This document shows positions 8,540 to 17,990 of a stretch of DNA of 64,000 bases, in pieces. The position numbers and the translations under genes were made by a program. The stretch is from the NCBI GenBank assembly GCA_963747515.1, contig CAVVFN010000010.1, positions 146,185 to 210,184 on the forward strand. Direction: 5' to 3'. The stretch comes from Mariniphaga sp963747515. Its GTDB lineage: Bacteria; Bacteroidota; Bacteroidia; Bacteroidales; Prolixibacteraceae. Positions within the stretch are counted from its first letter, which is position 1, and each line of letters starts with the position of its first letter. The notes below the pieces were generated by a model. It made no database searches, was not told where the DNA came from, and saw nothing but the letters and a program-made list of their open reading frames with translations.

Positions 8540-10327
8540 TCATTTTACCGGGGAAGGCAGAGTAAATGAAAAGGTTGAACCACATTCCGGTGATGGAGCC
8601 GTTTTGCTTTCAACCCATATCTTTCCTCCATGCCTTTCAACAAATTCCCTGCACAATATCAGACCCAAACCAGTACCTTTTTCGTTTCTGGTACCGGATG
8701 TCGAGTAGCTTTCATCGATTCTAAACAGCTTATTCCTGTTGCTTTTCGATATTCCTACTCCTGTATCTGTTACTGAAACAACCAGTTCCGTTTCAGTCTT
8801 CTTTGCAGAAATGGTCACCCTTCCTCCCGGGTGGGTAAATTTTACTGCATTGGATATCAGGTTGCGAAGAATTGTTCCGACCATGGCATAATCCGCAAAC
8901 ACAAAAGCCTGTTCAGGCAAATTTTTTATCAACTCAATGTGTTTCTGACGCGCAATATCTGAAAATAAAAGCTCCACCTCACGAGCCAGTTTCACAACAT
9001 CAAATTCTTCCGGATTGTACTTCAACTTTCCGGTCTGAGACTGAGACCAGACCATGAGGTTAGTAAGCAAATCAACTGCTGCATTTGCCGAATGTCTGAT
9101 TATTTCAGCAAACTTCTTAATTTCCTGCCGATCCATTTCATCCACCCGTTTTAGAAGTATATTGCTGAACCCCAATATGGCACTGTAGGGACTTTTCAAA
9201 TCATGGGCAATGATTGAAAAGAATTTGTCTTTAGTGGCATTCAATGTTTTAAGTTTTTTATTTTTAGTTCTGATTTGCTCAGAACGGTTAGCAATTTTTG
9301 AAAATACAGAAAATAACAAATAAAGCAGCAGGCTAAATAGGATACCGGTAATCAGTGTAATGAAAGCCCTGACCGGAAATGGCCTCCTGTGAGTCAAATG
9401 CAGTTGCCATTGATTGACATTGAATTCTACCGGAAGGGTAATAATTTCGGCACCATATCCACTTTCAACCTCCGAACCAATCCCATGGCTATCGTACAAT
9501 ATTGAAGAATCCATCATCCGTTCATCAAAAATTTGCACTCGTATACCGGAATCCCGAACCGGGTTTTCCATCACACCCTTTATAAAAACATTTAAACGGT
9601 AAGGACAATAAAGCCAGCCCCTGACTGCTGACTGTCGCTGTTCCACTGTTTGGACACGTAATCCACTTTCATAACAGGGTACAAACATCAGCAAGCCATA
9701 TGATTCTTCTTCGCCAGATCCTTCTGTCAGATGTATTCTTCCTGAGAGACAGGCAACATCAAAATCGCGCGAGTATTCCATAGCCATTCTTCTGGCCGGT
9801 TCTGTGAACATATCGTATCCGAATGTACTCCGGTTATAAGATGTAAAAGGTTCTACATATACAACCGAGGTATATATATCCCTTTCATAAGATGGTGAAA
9901 TGGAATAATCGGAAAAACCTTCCTCCCTTATTTCCCGGATGTGTTTATTCATGCTGCCCGAAGGAATAATTTTTATATAGCCCATTCCCTCAATATCAGG
10001 AAGGTACCTGTCAATCCTTGCCTGTTGCGTGTATTCTTTCCATTCATCGCGGGTAACCGAGTCCGACAGAGCAAGCCAGGCAACTCCTGCCCGAAGCAAT
10101 AAGGCATGAGATTCAAGTCGGTCGGTAAGCTGCTGTTTTATCGCATGTGCAATTGAAACAAATAACTTCCGTTCCTGTGTTTCAATCCTATCATAAACTG
10201 AAACAGTTAAAATTGCAGTAATAAACAGGCCTGATATCAAAACAGGAATTGCAAATCGGTTAAATCTTTTGAGATAATACCTTCCCCCGGGAGTTTTCCT
10301 TCTCCATATTTTTTTATGGGCGTTCAT
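8540..10327 (-). CDS. CHASE-domain sensor histidine kinase
   Basis: A 595-residue membrane histidine kinase. The layout is TM1 (about residues 27-46), a periplasmic CHASE-type ligand domain (about 60-270, with FTSYNRSTFGYDMF), TM2 (about 320-345), HisKA with phospho-acceptor His375 in FFSIIAHDLKSP, and an ATPase domain with N box NLISNAVKFT, DTGVGIS and GTGLGL. It has no receiver domain, so it must signal to a separate regulator; none is adjacent, although a lone receiver protein lies at 20.8-21.2 kb. The gene stands alone on the minus strand between the peroxidase gene and a small Cys-rich protein. The signal is unknown. Confidence 0.92.
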   Translation of the reverse strand: MNAHKKIWRRKTPGGRYYLKRFNRFAIPVLISGLFITAILTVSVYDRIETQERKLFVSIAHAIKQQLTDRLESHALLLRAGVAWLALSDSVTRDEWKEYTQQARIDRYLPDIEGMGYIKIIPSGSMNKHIREIREEGFSDYSISPSYERDIYTSVVYVEPFTSYNRSTFGYDMFTEPARRMAMEYSRDFDVACLSGRIHLTEGSGEEESYGLLMFVPCYESGLRVQTVEQRQSAVRGWLYCPYRLNVFIKGVMENPVRDSGIRVQIFDERMMDSSILYDSHGIGSEVESGYGAEIITLPVEFNVNQWQLHLTHRRPFPVRAFITLITGILFSLLLYLLFSVFSKIANRSEQIRTKNKKLKTLNATKDKFFSIIAHDLKSPYSAILGFSNILLKRVDEMDRQEIKKFAEIIRHSANAAVDLLTNLMVWSQSQTGKLKYNPEEFDVVKLAREVELLFSDIARQKHIELIKNLPEQAFVFADYAMVGTILRNLISNAVKFTHPGGRVTISAKKTETELVVSVTDTGVGISKSNRNKLFRIDESYSTSGTRNEKGTGLGLILCREFVERHGGKIWVESKTAPSPECGSTFSFTLPSPVK

Positions 10328-10504
10328 AAGTTCATGTTCAAAAAGGTATTTAAATATACGTTTTATTTAATAATAATACCGGAATTTTTAAACCTTTTTA
10401 ATGCAAACATCAGGAAATAAAATGAATGGGGTTTGAATACGGGGTAGCATAAAATAGTTAAAACAAGAAATACGGGTGAAGGCAGTGCCTTCCATTATTA
10501 ATTA

Positions 10505-10801
10505 TTAATTGCCGACTGAACTTCTGAATTCCATCGCTTTGATGAAGAATTCCTGATTTTCCCCAAATTCCATTATACGCGTTACCTTGTGTCCGCAACT
10601 TTTGCAACGGCCTTTTACCTCAATATCATTCAGCCAGTTTAGCGAAACTGAAACAACATCTATACCTCCCCTGCAGATGCTGTCGCACCGGGTGCAGTAA
10701 ACACCCTTCTTCAAAAGAAATTCGTACGCATCTTTTTCCTTCTGGCTCAGCAGGTTGTTCAACTGAACCCAGTCAAGCGGCAGCTCCTTTAATTTGCCCA
10801 T
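10505..10801 (-). CDS. Small CxxC protein (zinc-ribbon-like), paralogue of the protein at 63.4 kb
   Basis: A 98-residue cytosolic protein with a Cys cluster: VYCTRCDSIC near residue 35 and GRCKSCGHKV near residue 65. These give two CxxC knuckles that probably bind zinc. The N-terminus is charged and helical; the C-terminal RIMEFGENQEFFIKAMEFR is shared with the paralogue encoded at 63432-63728. I do not know the family name. At 63 kb the paralogue sits next to a GDCCVxC protein gene, which suggests a common role in metal or redox handling; here it is alone. Confidence 0.75.
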   Translation of the reverse strand: MGKLKELPLDWVQLNNLLSQKEKDAYEFLLKKGVYCTRCDSICRGGIDVVSVSLNWLNDIEVKGRCKSCGHKVTRIMEFGENQEFFIKAMEFRSSVGN

Positions 10802-11169
10802 AAAAACATTTTAATTTCGAATCAGTGGCACATAAAGATAACCAGTTTAACCTAAACCCATGTATCATCTTTAAATTGTTTTTGACAAATTAGCTACAGT
10901 AAATGATTTCAAAACAAGGCAATGCCCGCAGATTTATCACTTCAGACCCTCCCGCACCAAACTCAGCCATTGCATTTATCCGGTTCAATTCCTTTGGCAT
11001 TTTAACGGCATCCGGCTATGGAAAGAAAAACCGGCAGATAGTAAAAAACAAGTCCTGATATTTTCAATTAATGAACTGTTAAACAGGAAGAATTACCATT
11101 GAAAAAAGAGTTTATCCGGCTTCTTCTTTTATTGATTTGCAATTGGTAATTGCAGTCCCCGATGAAGCA
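10802..11169. other. Intergenic stretch, no gene seen
   Basis: About 370 bases between two minus-strand genes. No frame, repeat or strong hairpin was recognised. Confidence 0.4.
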
Positions 11170-13545
11170 TTAATCATTTTTCTCCAGCCATTCCAACATT
11201 TTATCCCGCATTTCCTGAGAAAACCGATTAAAATCATCCGGAACATAGAAATTCAGATTTTCTTTTGCCTTATAAAGGGTATAAACCTCTTCAACCTGAT
11301 TCAGGCAATTTTGGATATCATCCAGGTGGGCATCTTTATCAAATTTCGGAGCAATAATCATCACCTGACGTGGTGCAATCGATGCCAGTACCCCATTAAA
11401 ATCATAGGGAATCCGGGATTCGTTTCCAATAAAAAATCCCAGGCGGGGTATTAATCCATGCAGGTGCGACATTCCCATCACACCCTCTGTGCCCCTGTCA
11501 AGGGTATTCGTTCGCATAGGTGTAAAACCGGCCACCGATATCACACCGGCAATTCGTTCATCAGCTGCTGCTGCATACAACCCTGTCGTAGCGCCCAGAG
11601 AATAACCTGCAACAAAAATTTTCTCCGGATTCACAAAATCAAGATTTACCAAAGCATCAACAGCACCTTTTACATCGGTAACCATTTTTCCCATTTTCGA
11701 CCATTGCGGGTATCTGTTGTAAAATCGTGTTCCCTCCTCAATTCTGTTGCCGAAACCAATCATATCGTAAGTGAAAACTGCAAACCCTTTATCAACAACC
11801 GACTGAATTAAGGATTCTATCCTGTGATAAGAATTAAAACCTTTCGAATAATCGTATTCATGAAGATAAATGACAACCGGCAAATTATTACCTTTTATTT
11901 TTCCTTCTTCATTCCTGGGGTAGTACAAATAACCAAACAACTGATCCCCAAAACCACTGTAAGGGGTAATATTCATTCTCCCCATTGTGGGCGTTGCCTC
12001 CGGGCGTGAAAGAAAGGTTCCAAAACTGGCTTCTCCCCTGCCTGATTTTTCGAGACTACCCGGCCCCGGATTGGTTACACCCGGTGGTTCAACACCAAGT
12101 GCCCAATCAATTTGTTCCTTTATCATCGATTTTTTTATTTTCCATTGTGCCAGGGTAGCATCCTCTTCTACCAGCAATTCATTGGGGCGATGTTCCGGTA
12201 ATTCATTGACATTCAGTTTATCACCACTGAGGTCAAGCCATTTTTCAAAAGAATAATCATAAAACAATCTGTTCTGCGGAAGGAAGGAATTCCGGTGAAA
12301 CACATAATCAAAAAAATCAATATAATCTTCCATATCCCTTGCACTCACGCTGTGCAAACCATAGCGCGAGCGGATGGCAATGTTGTTTTCTGCTCCAAGA
12401 AATTTATATACCTTTCTACTGGCATGGAATGCCTGTTCAATGCCCCAGGGATTGCTGGCCCCTTCTGTTATAGCTGTACTTAGCATCAGGCCTCGGGGAG
12501 CTATCAAAGCCATAAATGAATTCTGGTCGACCGGAAGTTTGTGTTCCCTTCCTATGAAAAAGCGCAGTCGCGGGTGCAACCACGAGGGCTGGGCACTGGC
12601 CAGCAGAGCAATATCTTCAACATCATATTTTTGCGAACAATAACGCCAGGGAACTTCCGCACCGGTACCTCCGCTGCTGGGTATACAGGCAGTTATTCGC
12701 TCATCGAAAGCAGCTGCCATCAGCGAAAGTTTACCATTCCGGGAATGACCTGTGATTCCTATTTTTTCTTTATCCACTGCAGGCAATGTGTAAAGGTAGT
12801 CGATAGCCCTGGAGGCACCATAAGCCCTTCGCATCAAACGTGTGAAATCGTATTTTCCCGCCCAAATTTCTGAATATTTTTCCGTATCGTCTTTGGCATC
12901 CGCACCGGCATAAACGCATCCGATATATCCCCTCCTTACAGCCACCTGTGCCCATTCGCGATGGTTCCATTGGGTAAGAAATACAGGAAACGGACCCTCT
13001 CCCGGAGGTATCATCAGTTCCATTGTAAGCTTTGCCTCATGCCCGGGACCAAATGAAAGTTCTATCATTTGAAGCCTTACTTTTCCATCCATCCTGTCGC
13101 TGATTACAGCCGACTTTAAATTGTCGGGAGCAGGAGGAAACGTACCGGAAATGTACTTTTTCAGTTGTTCCTTCATCCACTCCCGTTTCTCATTCCATTG
13201 CTCCATTGTTTTTACCGGAATGTTTCTTTTTCCTTCATCCAGAACAAGAGGATCGGGCAGAAAAGGCAGAGATGGCATCCGGTCAAAATCAGGAGGTAAC
13301 TCTCCGGTCCGGTTTAACCAGTCGGTAAACGTTTCATCAAGAAAAGAAACCCTGCCGTTATTGGTACGGTCAGGAGGCAGAACTTTTAAAATCAACTCCA
13401 GGTCAGCTTTTTGCTCTGCTGAATCAGAAACCATAACAGCCTGTTTATCTGTCGGAAAATTCTTCTTCTGAGAGAAGGATGACAGGCCGGTTAAACAAAC
13501 TATTAATATGAAATTGCGATAAAGAAAGACAAAATTAAAATTCAT
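11170..13545 (-). CDS. Secreted tandem alpha/beta-hydrolase esterase (CE15-like plus second hydrolase domain)
   Basis: A 791-residue exported protein with a signal peptide (residues 1-25) and two alpha/beta-hydrolase domains. The first (about 100-430) resembles the glucuronoyl/acetylxylan-esterase group: the nucleophile elbow is GHSRNGK, followed by IPSSGGTGAEVPWRYC, IAPRGLMLS and a late histidine in SRYGLHSVSARD. The second (about 470-790) has the elbow GYSLGATTG, IAPRQVMIIAPKFD (acid) and DAHLDD (histidine). Both halves keep a plausible Ser-Asp/Glu-His set. Such enzymes cleave ester links in plant or algal polysaccharides. It is followed upstream by an M55 peptidase gene and a SusD remnant, suggesting a decayed glycan locus. 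The substrate is inference. Confidence 0.85.
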   Translation of the reverse strand: MNFNFVFLYRNFILIVCLTGLSSFSQKKNFPTDKQAVMVSDSAEQKADLELILKVLPPDRTNNGRVSFLDETFTDWLNRTGELPPDFDRMPSLPFLPDPLVLDEGKRNIPVKTMEQWNEKREWMKEQLKKYISGTFPPAPDNLKSAVISDRMDGKVRLQMIELSFGPGHEAKLTMELMIPPGEGPFPVFLTQWNHREWAQVAVRRGYIGCVYAGADAKDDTEKYSEIWAGKYDFTRLMRRAYGASRAIDYLYTLPAVDKEKIGITGHSRNGKLSLMAAAFDERITACIPSSGGTGAEVPWRYCSQKYDVEDIALLASAQPSWLHPRLRFFIGREHKLPVDQNSFMALIAPRGLMLSTAITEGASNPWGIEQAFHASRKVYKFLGAENNIAIRSRYGLHSVSARDMEDYIDFFDYVFHRNSFLPQNRLFYDYSFEKWLDLSGDKLNVNELPEHRPNELLVEEDATLAQWKIKKSMIKEQIDWALGVEPPGVTNPGPGSLEKSGRGEASFGTFLSRPEATPTMGRMNITPYSGFGDQLFGYLYYPRNEEGKIKGNNLPVVIYLHEYDYSKGFNSYHRIESLIQSVVDKGFAVFTYDMIGFGNRIEEGTRFYNRYPQWSKMGKMVTDVKGAVDALVNLDFVNPEKIFVAGYSLGATTGLYAAAADERIAGVISVAGFTPMRTNTLDRGTEGVMGMSHLHGLIPRLGFFIGNESRIPYDFNGVLASIAPRQVMIIAPKFDKDAHLDDIQNCLNQVEEVYTLYKAKENLNFYVPDDFNRFSQEMRDKMLEWLEKND

Positions 13546-13564
13546 AATCCTTTATTTTTAAACC

Positions 13565-14437
13565 TCACCTCTCAAAAAGATGAAGCGCATCCGGAATTAC
13601 CCATTCTCTTGTAATAACTTCTGTTTCCTTTGTATTTGGATCGGTTTTATTGTATTGCATTTTTGCTTTTATAGGCATCTCAATGGTATAAGGCTTGCAA
13701 TCTGCTATCACTGAAATTGCTTTTTTTGCCCCTTCATAAAGTGCCTTTCGTGTTTCCTCAAAAGGATAAAGTGCTGCCGCTTCCCTGGCCAATCCCTTTT
13801 TTGTGGCAACGGTTACCAGATTATTGCCAAAGAACCGGTTTGCTTCACGGCAGGTAGCTTCGTCGCCGATAACCAAAACCGGAGGAACTCCAAAATGTCC
13901 GGCAACTAATGCTGTTTGGACCAGTTCTCCCGATTCCACACCATTGTACCAGTACTTATTTTCCGACATGGAAGATTGAGTATGATGCAACACCCCATCC
14001 GGAGTTCCGTTCATGGCATGAAATCCAAACATAACCAGACCGGAACAGGATTCATCCAGGCCCCAGCGGTTGCCCATAGGCCTTGGCTTGCCTGTAACAT
14101 ATAGTGCTCCCGGTTCCATAAGATGAGGAATAATAGCCTGATTTCCATGCCCGTCGATGATGATGATTTCATCTGCACCGCCATCCTTCAGTCCACGCAC
14201 AACCGCTGCAAGATCTCCCATAAAATATTCACATGCCTGCAGGTTTGCAGGTGATCCTTTCTCGCGTGTCTGGGAAAAATTATAAACACCACTTACCCCT
14301 TCAAGATCGGTTTCTATAAATATCTTTATCTGGGAATAAGCACTAAAGGAACTTACCAGCAATAAAAATACCAGGAAAGAAAAAAGGCTGTTGAAGGTTC
14401 CTGAAATCCGCGAAAATCGGTTAATCTCATTTTTCAT
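13565..14437 (-). CDS. M55 family D-aminopeptidase (DppA-like), exported
   Basis: A 290-residue protein with a long N-terminal hydrophobic export signal (about residues 15-36) and the M55 metallopeptidase motifs in order: IETDLEGVSGV (metal-binding Asp and Glu), DGHGNQ, GFHAMNG and HHTQSSMS. M55 enzymes such as Bacillus DppA are zinc-dependent aminopeptidases that act on D-amino-acid peptides, for example peptidoglycan fragments. Here the signal peptide places it in the periplasm. It is 19 bases upstream of the tandem esterase gene, so the two are probably co-transcribed, and a strong terminator separates it from the SusD fragment further upstream. Confidence 0.88.
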   Translation of the reverse strand: MKNEINRFSRISGTFNSLFSFLVFLLLVSSFSAYSQIKIFIETDLEGVSGVYNFSQTREKGSPANLQACEYFMGDLAAVVRGLKDGGADEIIIIDGHGNQAIIPHLMEPGALYVTGKPRPMGNRWGLDESCSGLVMFGFHAMNGTPDGVLHHTQSSMSENKYWYNGVESGELVQTALVAGHFGVPPVLVIGDEATCREANRFFGNNLVTVATKKGLAREAAALYPFEETRKALYEGAKKAISVIADCKPYTIEMPIKAKMQYNKTDPNTKETEVITREWVIPDALHLFER

Positions 14438-14471
14438 CAGAATTGTTTTTTTGGTTTATATTCAATAACAT

Positions 14472-14511
14472 TAAAAATGTTGTGCAGTCTGAAAAGATCA
14501 GACTGCACAAC
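14472..14511 (-). terminator. Strong rho-independent terminator
   Basis: A perfect 14-bp stem (14479-14492 with 14498-14511, GTTGTGCAGTCTGA and its complement), with a 5-base loop and an ATTTTTAA tail on the minus strand. It ends the transcript of the SusD fragment just before the M55 gene. Confidence 0.9.
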
Positions 14512-14528
14512 AACACTTATCTGTTTCA

Positions 14529-14768
14529 TTATTCATCCGTTTCCTCGGGTATTGTTTCCAGTGGCGGAACATTTAATTCCGCACCATCATAACCCACATT
14601 TTGGTTAATTCTGCCAAGCGTATTTGCAGTAATTACTTCCTGTGGTATCGGCCACAACATATGTTGAGGATAGAGCGTTGCTTCCACCCCCCAGAAAAAA
14701 TATACGGGTGGATGGTAATGTTCATTTCCCCGCATTACCCGATAATGAAGGGAATTTCTTATAGGCAC
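14529..14768 (-). pseudogene. SusD/RagB C-terminal fragment
   Basis: A 79-residue frame whose middle, MLWPIPQEVITANTLGRINQNVGY, matches the conserved C-terminal end of SusD/RagB glycan-binding lipoproteins (LWPIP...N..L.QN.GY). A SusD protein is normally about 500-600 residues, and everything N-terminal of this segment is missing. The only start is a GTG inside the fragment. No SusC/TonB receptor is found in the 15 kb around it. It is therefore a relic of a polysaccharide utilisation locus. The esterase, M55 and sulfatase genes nearby may be remaining parts of it. Confidence 0.75.
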
Positions 14769-14948
14769 CTTTTTTAGTTTATTCGAAGTAAATATAAAAT
14801 AAAATCAGATTCATTCCTGAAATCAGATTGATATTTTTTAAAATCCAAACCGGGTAACAGCATTTAACTTCTGTACGGGTATTTTATAATGTTGGAATGC
14901 GCCACGCAAGGTATTCTTAGAATAGTTTTCTGCCATCATCACAGGCTT

Positions 14949-15689
14949 TCATTCCTCTTCCGGAAACCTTATTCCGCAGGCCGCTTTACATAACTGCAGA
15001 AACCTTTCCTGCACTTCTGTATTGTCAGCTTCAGAATGATGCTGTTTTTCCTTTTGGTGATAAAAGTAACGTCCACTGACCTTCGCTTTCTCATCGTTGC
15101 TTACTGCAAGCCAGACCTGAGTCAGATAGCCCTTCTCAAGGTTTCCGGGAGCGCCTGATCCTCCCATTTTAGTTGGCACCCAACCCGGGTCCAATGCATT
15201 GGCATAAACCCCCTGCCACTTGCGGGCGACCGCCTTTGCTAAAAGTACCACATGCAGTTTTGAATCGGAGTAAGTAATACTGCCGCTATCGAATCCCCTC
15301 AGGGCAGAATCGCCCTGCATATGCAGACCCGAACTAAGGTAGATTAACCGCCCGGGTTTGTTCATCAGGCAGGTAAGCATATAAGTCGCAAGCGTATTTA
15401 CCTTAAAAATTTGATCCCCCCGGCTACGGTATACTCCGGCATTATGTATCACAGCATCGAACGTGCCCGATGCATTGGCTTCATCTGCCAGCCGTTTTAC
15501 CTCCTCCAAATCGGCCAGGTCGGCTGTCAAAACAGTTTCTGCACCCGGTACCTTTTCAATCGCATCCTTTCCCCGATTTTCATTTCGGGCGTGCAGCACA
15601 ACCCTGTGCCCTTCATGCACCAGGTGTTTTGCTGCCAGATGTCCCAGACCATCGGCTGAGCCGGTAATGAATATTCGTGCCATCTCAAT
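14949..15689 (-). CDS. Short-chain dehydrogenase/reductase (SDR)
   Basis: A 246-residue SDR. I chose the start at 15689 (MARIFITGSADGLG) because the first beta strand and cofactor loop begin there; the longer frame adds 11 unsupported residues. TGSADGLG is the NAD(P)-binding glycine motif, with ARNE after strand 2 favouring NADP. HNAGVY is the NNAG equivalent, YLSSGLH holds the catalytic Ser, and YSDSK holds the Tyr and Lys. The gene stands alone, next to the IS110-family element. The substrate is unknown; it is similar in style to retinol dehydrogenase/protochlorophyllide-reductase-like SDRs. Confidence 0.88.
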   Translation of the reverse strand: MEMARIFITGSADGLGHLAAKHLVHEGHRVVLHARNENRGKDAIEKVPGAETVLTADLADLEEVKRLADEANASGTFDAVIHNAGVYRSRGDQIFKVNTLATYMLTCLMNKPGRLIYLSSGLHMQGDSALRGFDSGSITYSDSKLHVVLLAKAVARKWQGVYANALDPGWVPTKMGGSGAPGNLEKGYLTQVWLAVSNDEKAKVSGRYFYHQKEKQHHSEADNTEVQERFLQLCKAACGIRFPEEE

Positions 15690-15959
15690 AAAACAATTGA
15701 TAATCGAAATGTTTCTCCCCATAAAATAAATTTATGAAAACCCTGCTTTCATAAAGAAAACTTTATGGCTGTCTCAAACGCATATAAATAGAAATAACAC
15801 CAACCCGCATGAACTCCGCAACCCACCACCTCAAGTCTGTGTCCGTTTTCCCTGCATCTGATTGTACCGTACGAATTAAATGAACTTCTATAACCAACAT
15901 GTCAAAGCATCCGAATAAATACCTTTTATGTTTTGTCTAAAATAACTTTCGTACTTTGC

Positions 15960-16126
15960 ATCTGCATTTTGCAATAAGGTCAGTCGTTCACTGGGCCCAA
16001 GCCCTCGTCAAAGCATGGCCGGCGGGATTGATGAGTTTTAGATTGAACCACGAGTTCGTATAGTAGAGTATACTTTGGCAATGTCGCCAGCAAAATGTTT
16101 TTATTTCACCATTAACACAGTTTGCT
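15960..16126 (+). ncRNA. Candidate IS110 bridge RNA region
   Basis: The non-coding end directly upstream of the transposase contains three successive hairpins: CTCGTCAA (16004-16011) with TTGATGAG (16028-16035), enclosing a 16-base loop; GTATA-N6-TATAC (16058-16073); and TGGC-N6-GCCA (16076-16089). IS110-group elements encode their bridge RNA in this position. The folding is read by eye, and donor and target loops are not assigned. Confidence 0.45.
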
Positions 16127-17478
16127 ATGGCTAAGAAAACAAAACAAAACAACCGGTCGGTCAGCATGGCCTTCCCTGTTATCAACCCGAATGCCGCAGG
16201 AATAGACATTGGCGATCTGCTCATCGCTGTGGCTGTACCGCAGGATCGTGACAAACAGCCGGTCAGGGAGTTCGGGGCATTTACCGAGGATCTGTTTTCC
16301 ATTGCCGCCTGGCTCAGGCAATGCCGGGTGGATTCGGTTGCCATGGAGTGCACCGGGGTATACTGGAAGAACCTGTATGCTGTACTCATTGAGCAGGGAT
16401 TCTGTGTCTGCCTTGCCAACTCCCGGCACACCAAAAACGTAACCGGCAGAAAGACCGACATGTCCGACGCACAATGGATACAGCAACTACATAGCTGCGG
16501 ATTCCTCGCCTCGGCCTTCCTGCCCGATGATACTACCCAGATCCTGCGTACGCTGGTTCGCCAGCGCAGGGCTATCACCCAGGACGCCACACGCTACATC
16601 CAGCGCATGCAGAAGGCCCTGGAACTGATGAACATCAAGCTGCATGCCGTTATCAGTGACATCACCGGAAAGACCGGATCAGCGATCCTTTCGGCTATTC
16701 TAAACGGAGAAAGGAATCCCGAGAGACTACTGTTGCTGGTGGGAAATGGAATCAAGGCAGACCACGATACCCTCAGGAAATCCCTGCAAGCCAACTGGCG
16801 GGAGGAATACCTGTTCCTGCTTAAGCAGTCCTATGATACCTACATGCACCTACAATCCCAGAAAACGCTATACGACCGGCAGATTGAACGGGTCATGGAT
16901 ACCTTCCCTAAGGAAATCCCCATCTCCGAAATCGTCCCGGTTGACCCGGTAAAAAAAAAGCAAAGACCCGAAAGCAACCCAAAACGGACATAAGAAAATA
17001 CCTCCATGCCATTCTTGGAGTAGATGTGATTGACATTCCGGGAATCAGCGAGATCGCCGCTCTGGAGATACTCTCAGAGACAGGAACAGACCTTGGCAAG
17101 TGGCCTTCCCGGAACCACTTCGTATCCTGGCTCAACCTCTGCCCAAATAACAAGATTTCCGGCGGTAAACTTATCAGTTCACAGATAATCAAAAAGAAAC
17201 CCAACGCAGCAGCATCGGCCTTCAGAACTGCCGCAAATTCTATGTACAGGTCGAAATACTGGGTCGGAGATTACTTCCGACGGATGAAAGCAAAAGGAGG
17301 GCACAAGTACGCAATCGTAGCCATTGCCCGTAAGCTGGCCATTATCTACTACGAAATGGTTACTTCCGGTAAGCAGTACAAACCGTTAGACAATCTCGAA
17401 TATAAACTGATCATCCAGCGAAAGAAGATTGCCCACATGGAAGAACTGCTTAAACGACTTAAAAAAGAAGTCGCTTAA
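16127..17478 (+). mobile_element. IS110-family transposase in two frames (possible -1 frameshift)
   Basis: The first frame (16127-16993, 288 residues) holds the DEDD RuvC-like domain: AGIDIGD (Asp), VAMECTGVYW (Glu) and RKTDMSDAQW (Asp pair). The second frame (17026-17478, with open reading back to about 16960) holds the Transposase_20 domain with VIDIPGISEIAALEIL and the serine-containing C-terminal region. They are joined by a -1 shift at a run of nine A (16951-16959) that includes the slippery heptamer A_AAA_AAG at 16954-16960. The shifted product reads VKKKAKTRKQPKTDIRKYL, as expected for an intact protein of about 450 residues. The element is richer in GC than its neighbours. Its ends were not identified, since IS110 elements lack clear terminal repeats. 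Either programmed frameshifting or a one-base indel could explain the two frames. Confidence 0.88.
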
Positions 17479-17990
17479 AATACCATACAACAGCAGGTCG
17501 GCAGCCAGTTATCAGTTACTAGGTTTGCGTAATACTTCTCCATCCCTTAAGGAATGGACGAATCCTTATTGTGTGCACTTCACAAAAAAACTCGTTTCTA
17601 TTTCTTTTTACCTGTAATCCAAGATTTCAAAGAACACTTTTGACTCCTGACACCTCCAAAATGAATGGATCAAAGCAGGATGTCGAAATAAGTTATATAG
17701 TAGAACGAATACTGTAATTACAGTGTTTGCCTTTACTATTTAATCAAATTCCGGGCAAAACTAACCTCCCGGTACCCGTGACTGCTTCTGAAACCTCTGG
17801 CATAATGCTAAACTGTCAGTATCCGCTGACAGTAATTTTCACAGGTAACTGTTCAGGTAAAAATGGCAGGGAAATCCACTTGGAGAGGTTGCCTAAAACC
17901 TTCCGACTCCCATTAAAAAGCTTCAGATGAGTAAAGGCATGCCGACAATGACTATATTTGGAGAAGTTATATAAATTAACAAATTACAGC
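17479..17990. other. Intergenic region with two inverted repeats
   Basis: It probably contains the right end of the IS110 element near its start. It holds a perfect 14-bp palindrome ACTGTAATTACAGT (17711-17724) and an 8-bp dyad ACTGTCAG-N6-CTGACAGT (17812-17833). Both have ACTGT half-sites, so they may be operator sites for the small gene at 17991. No other gene was seen. Confidence 0.45.
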
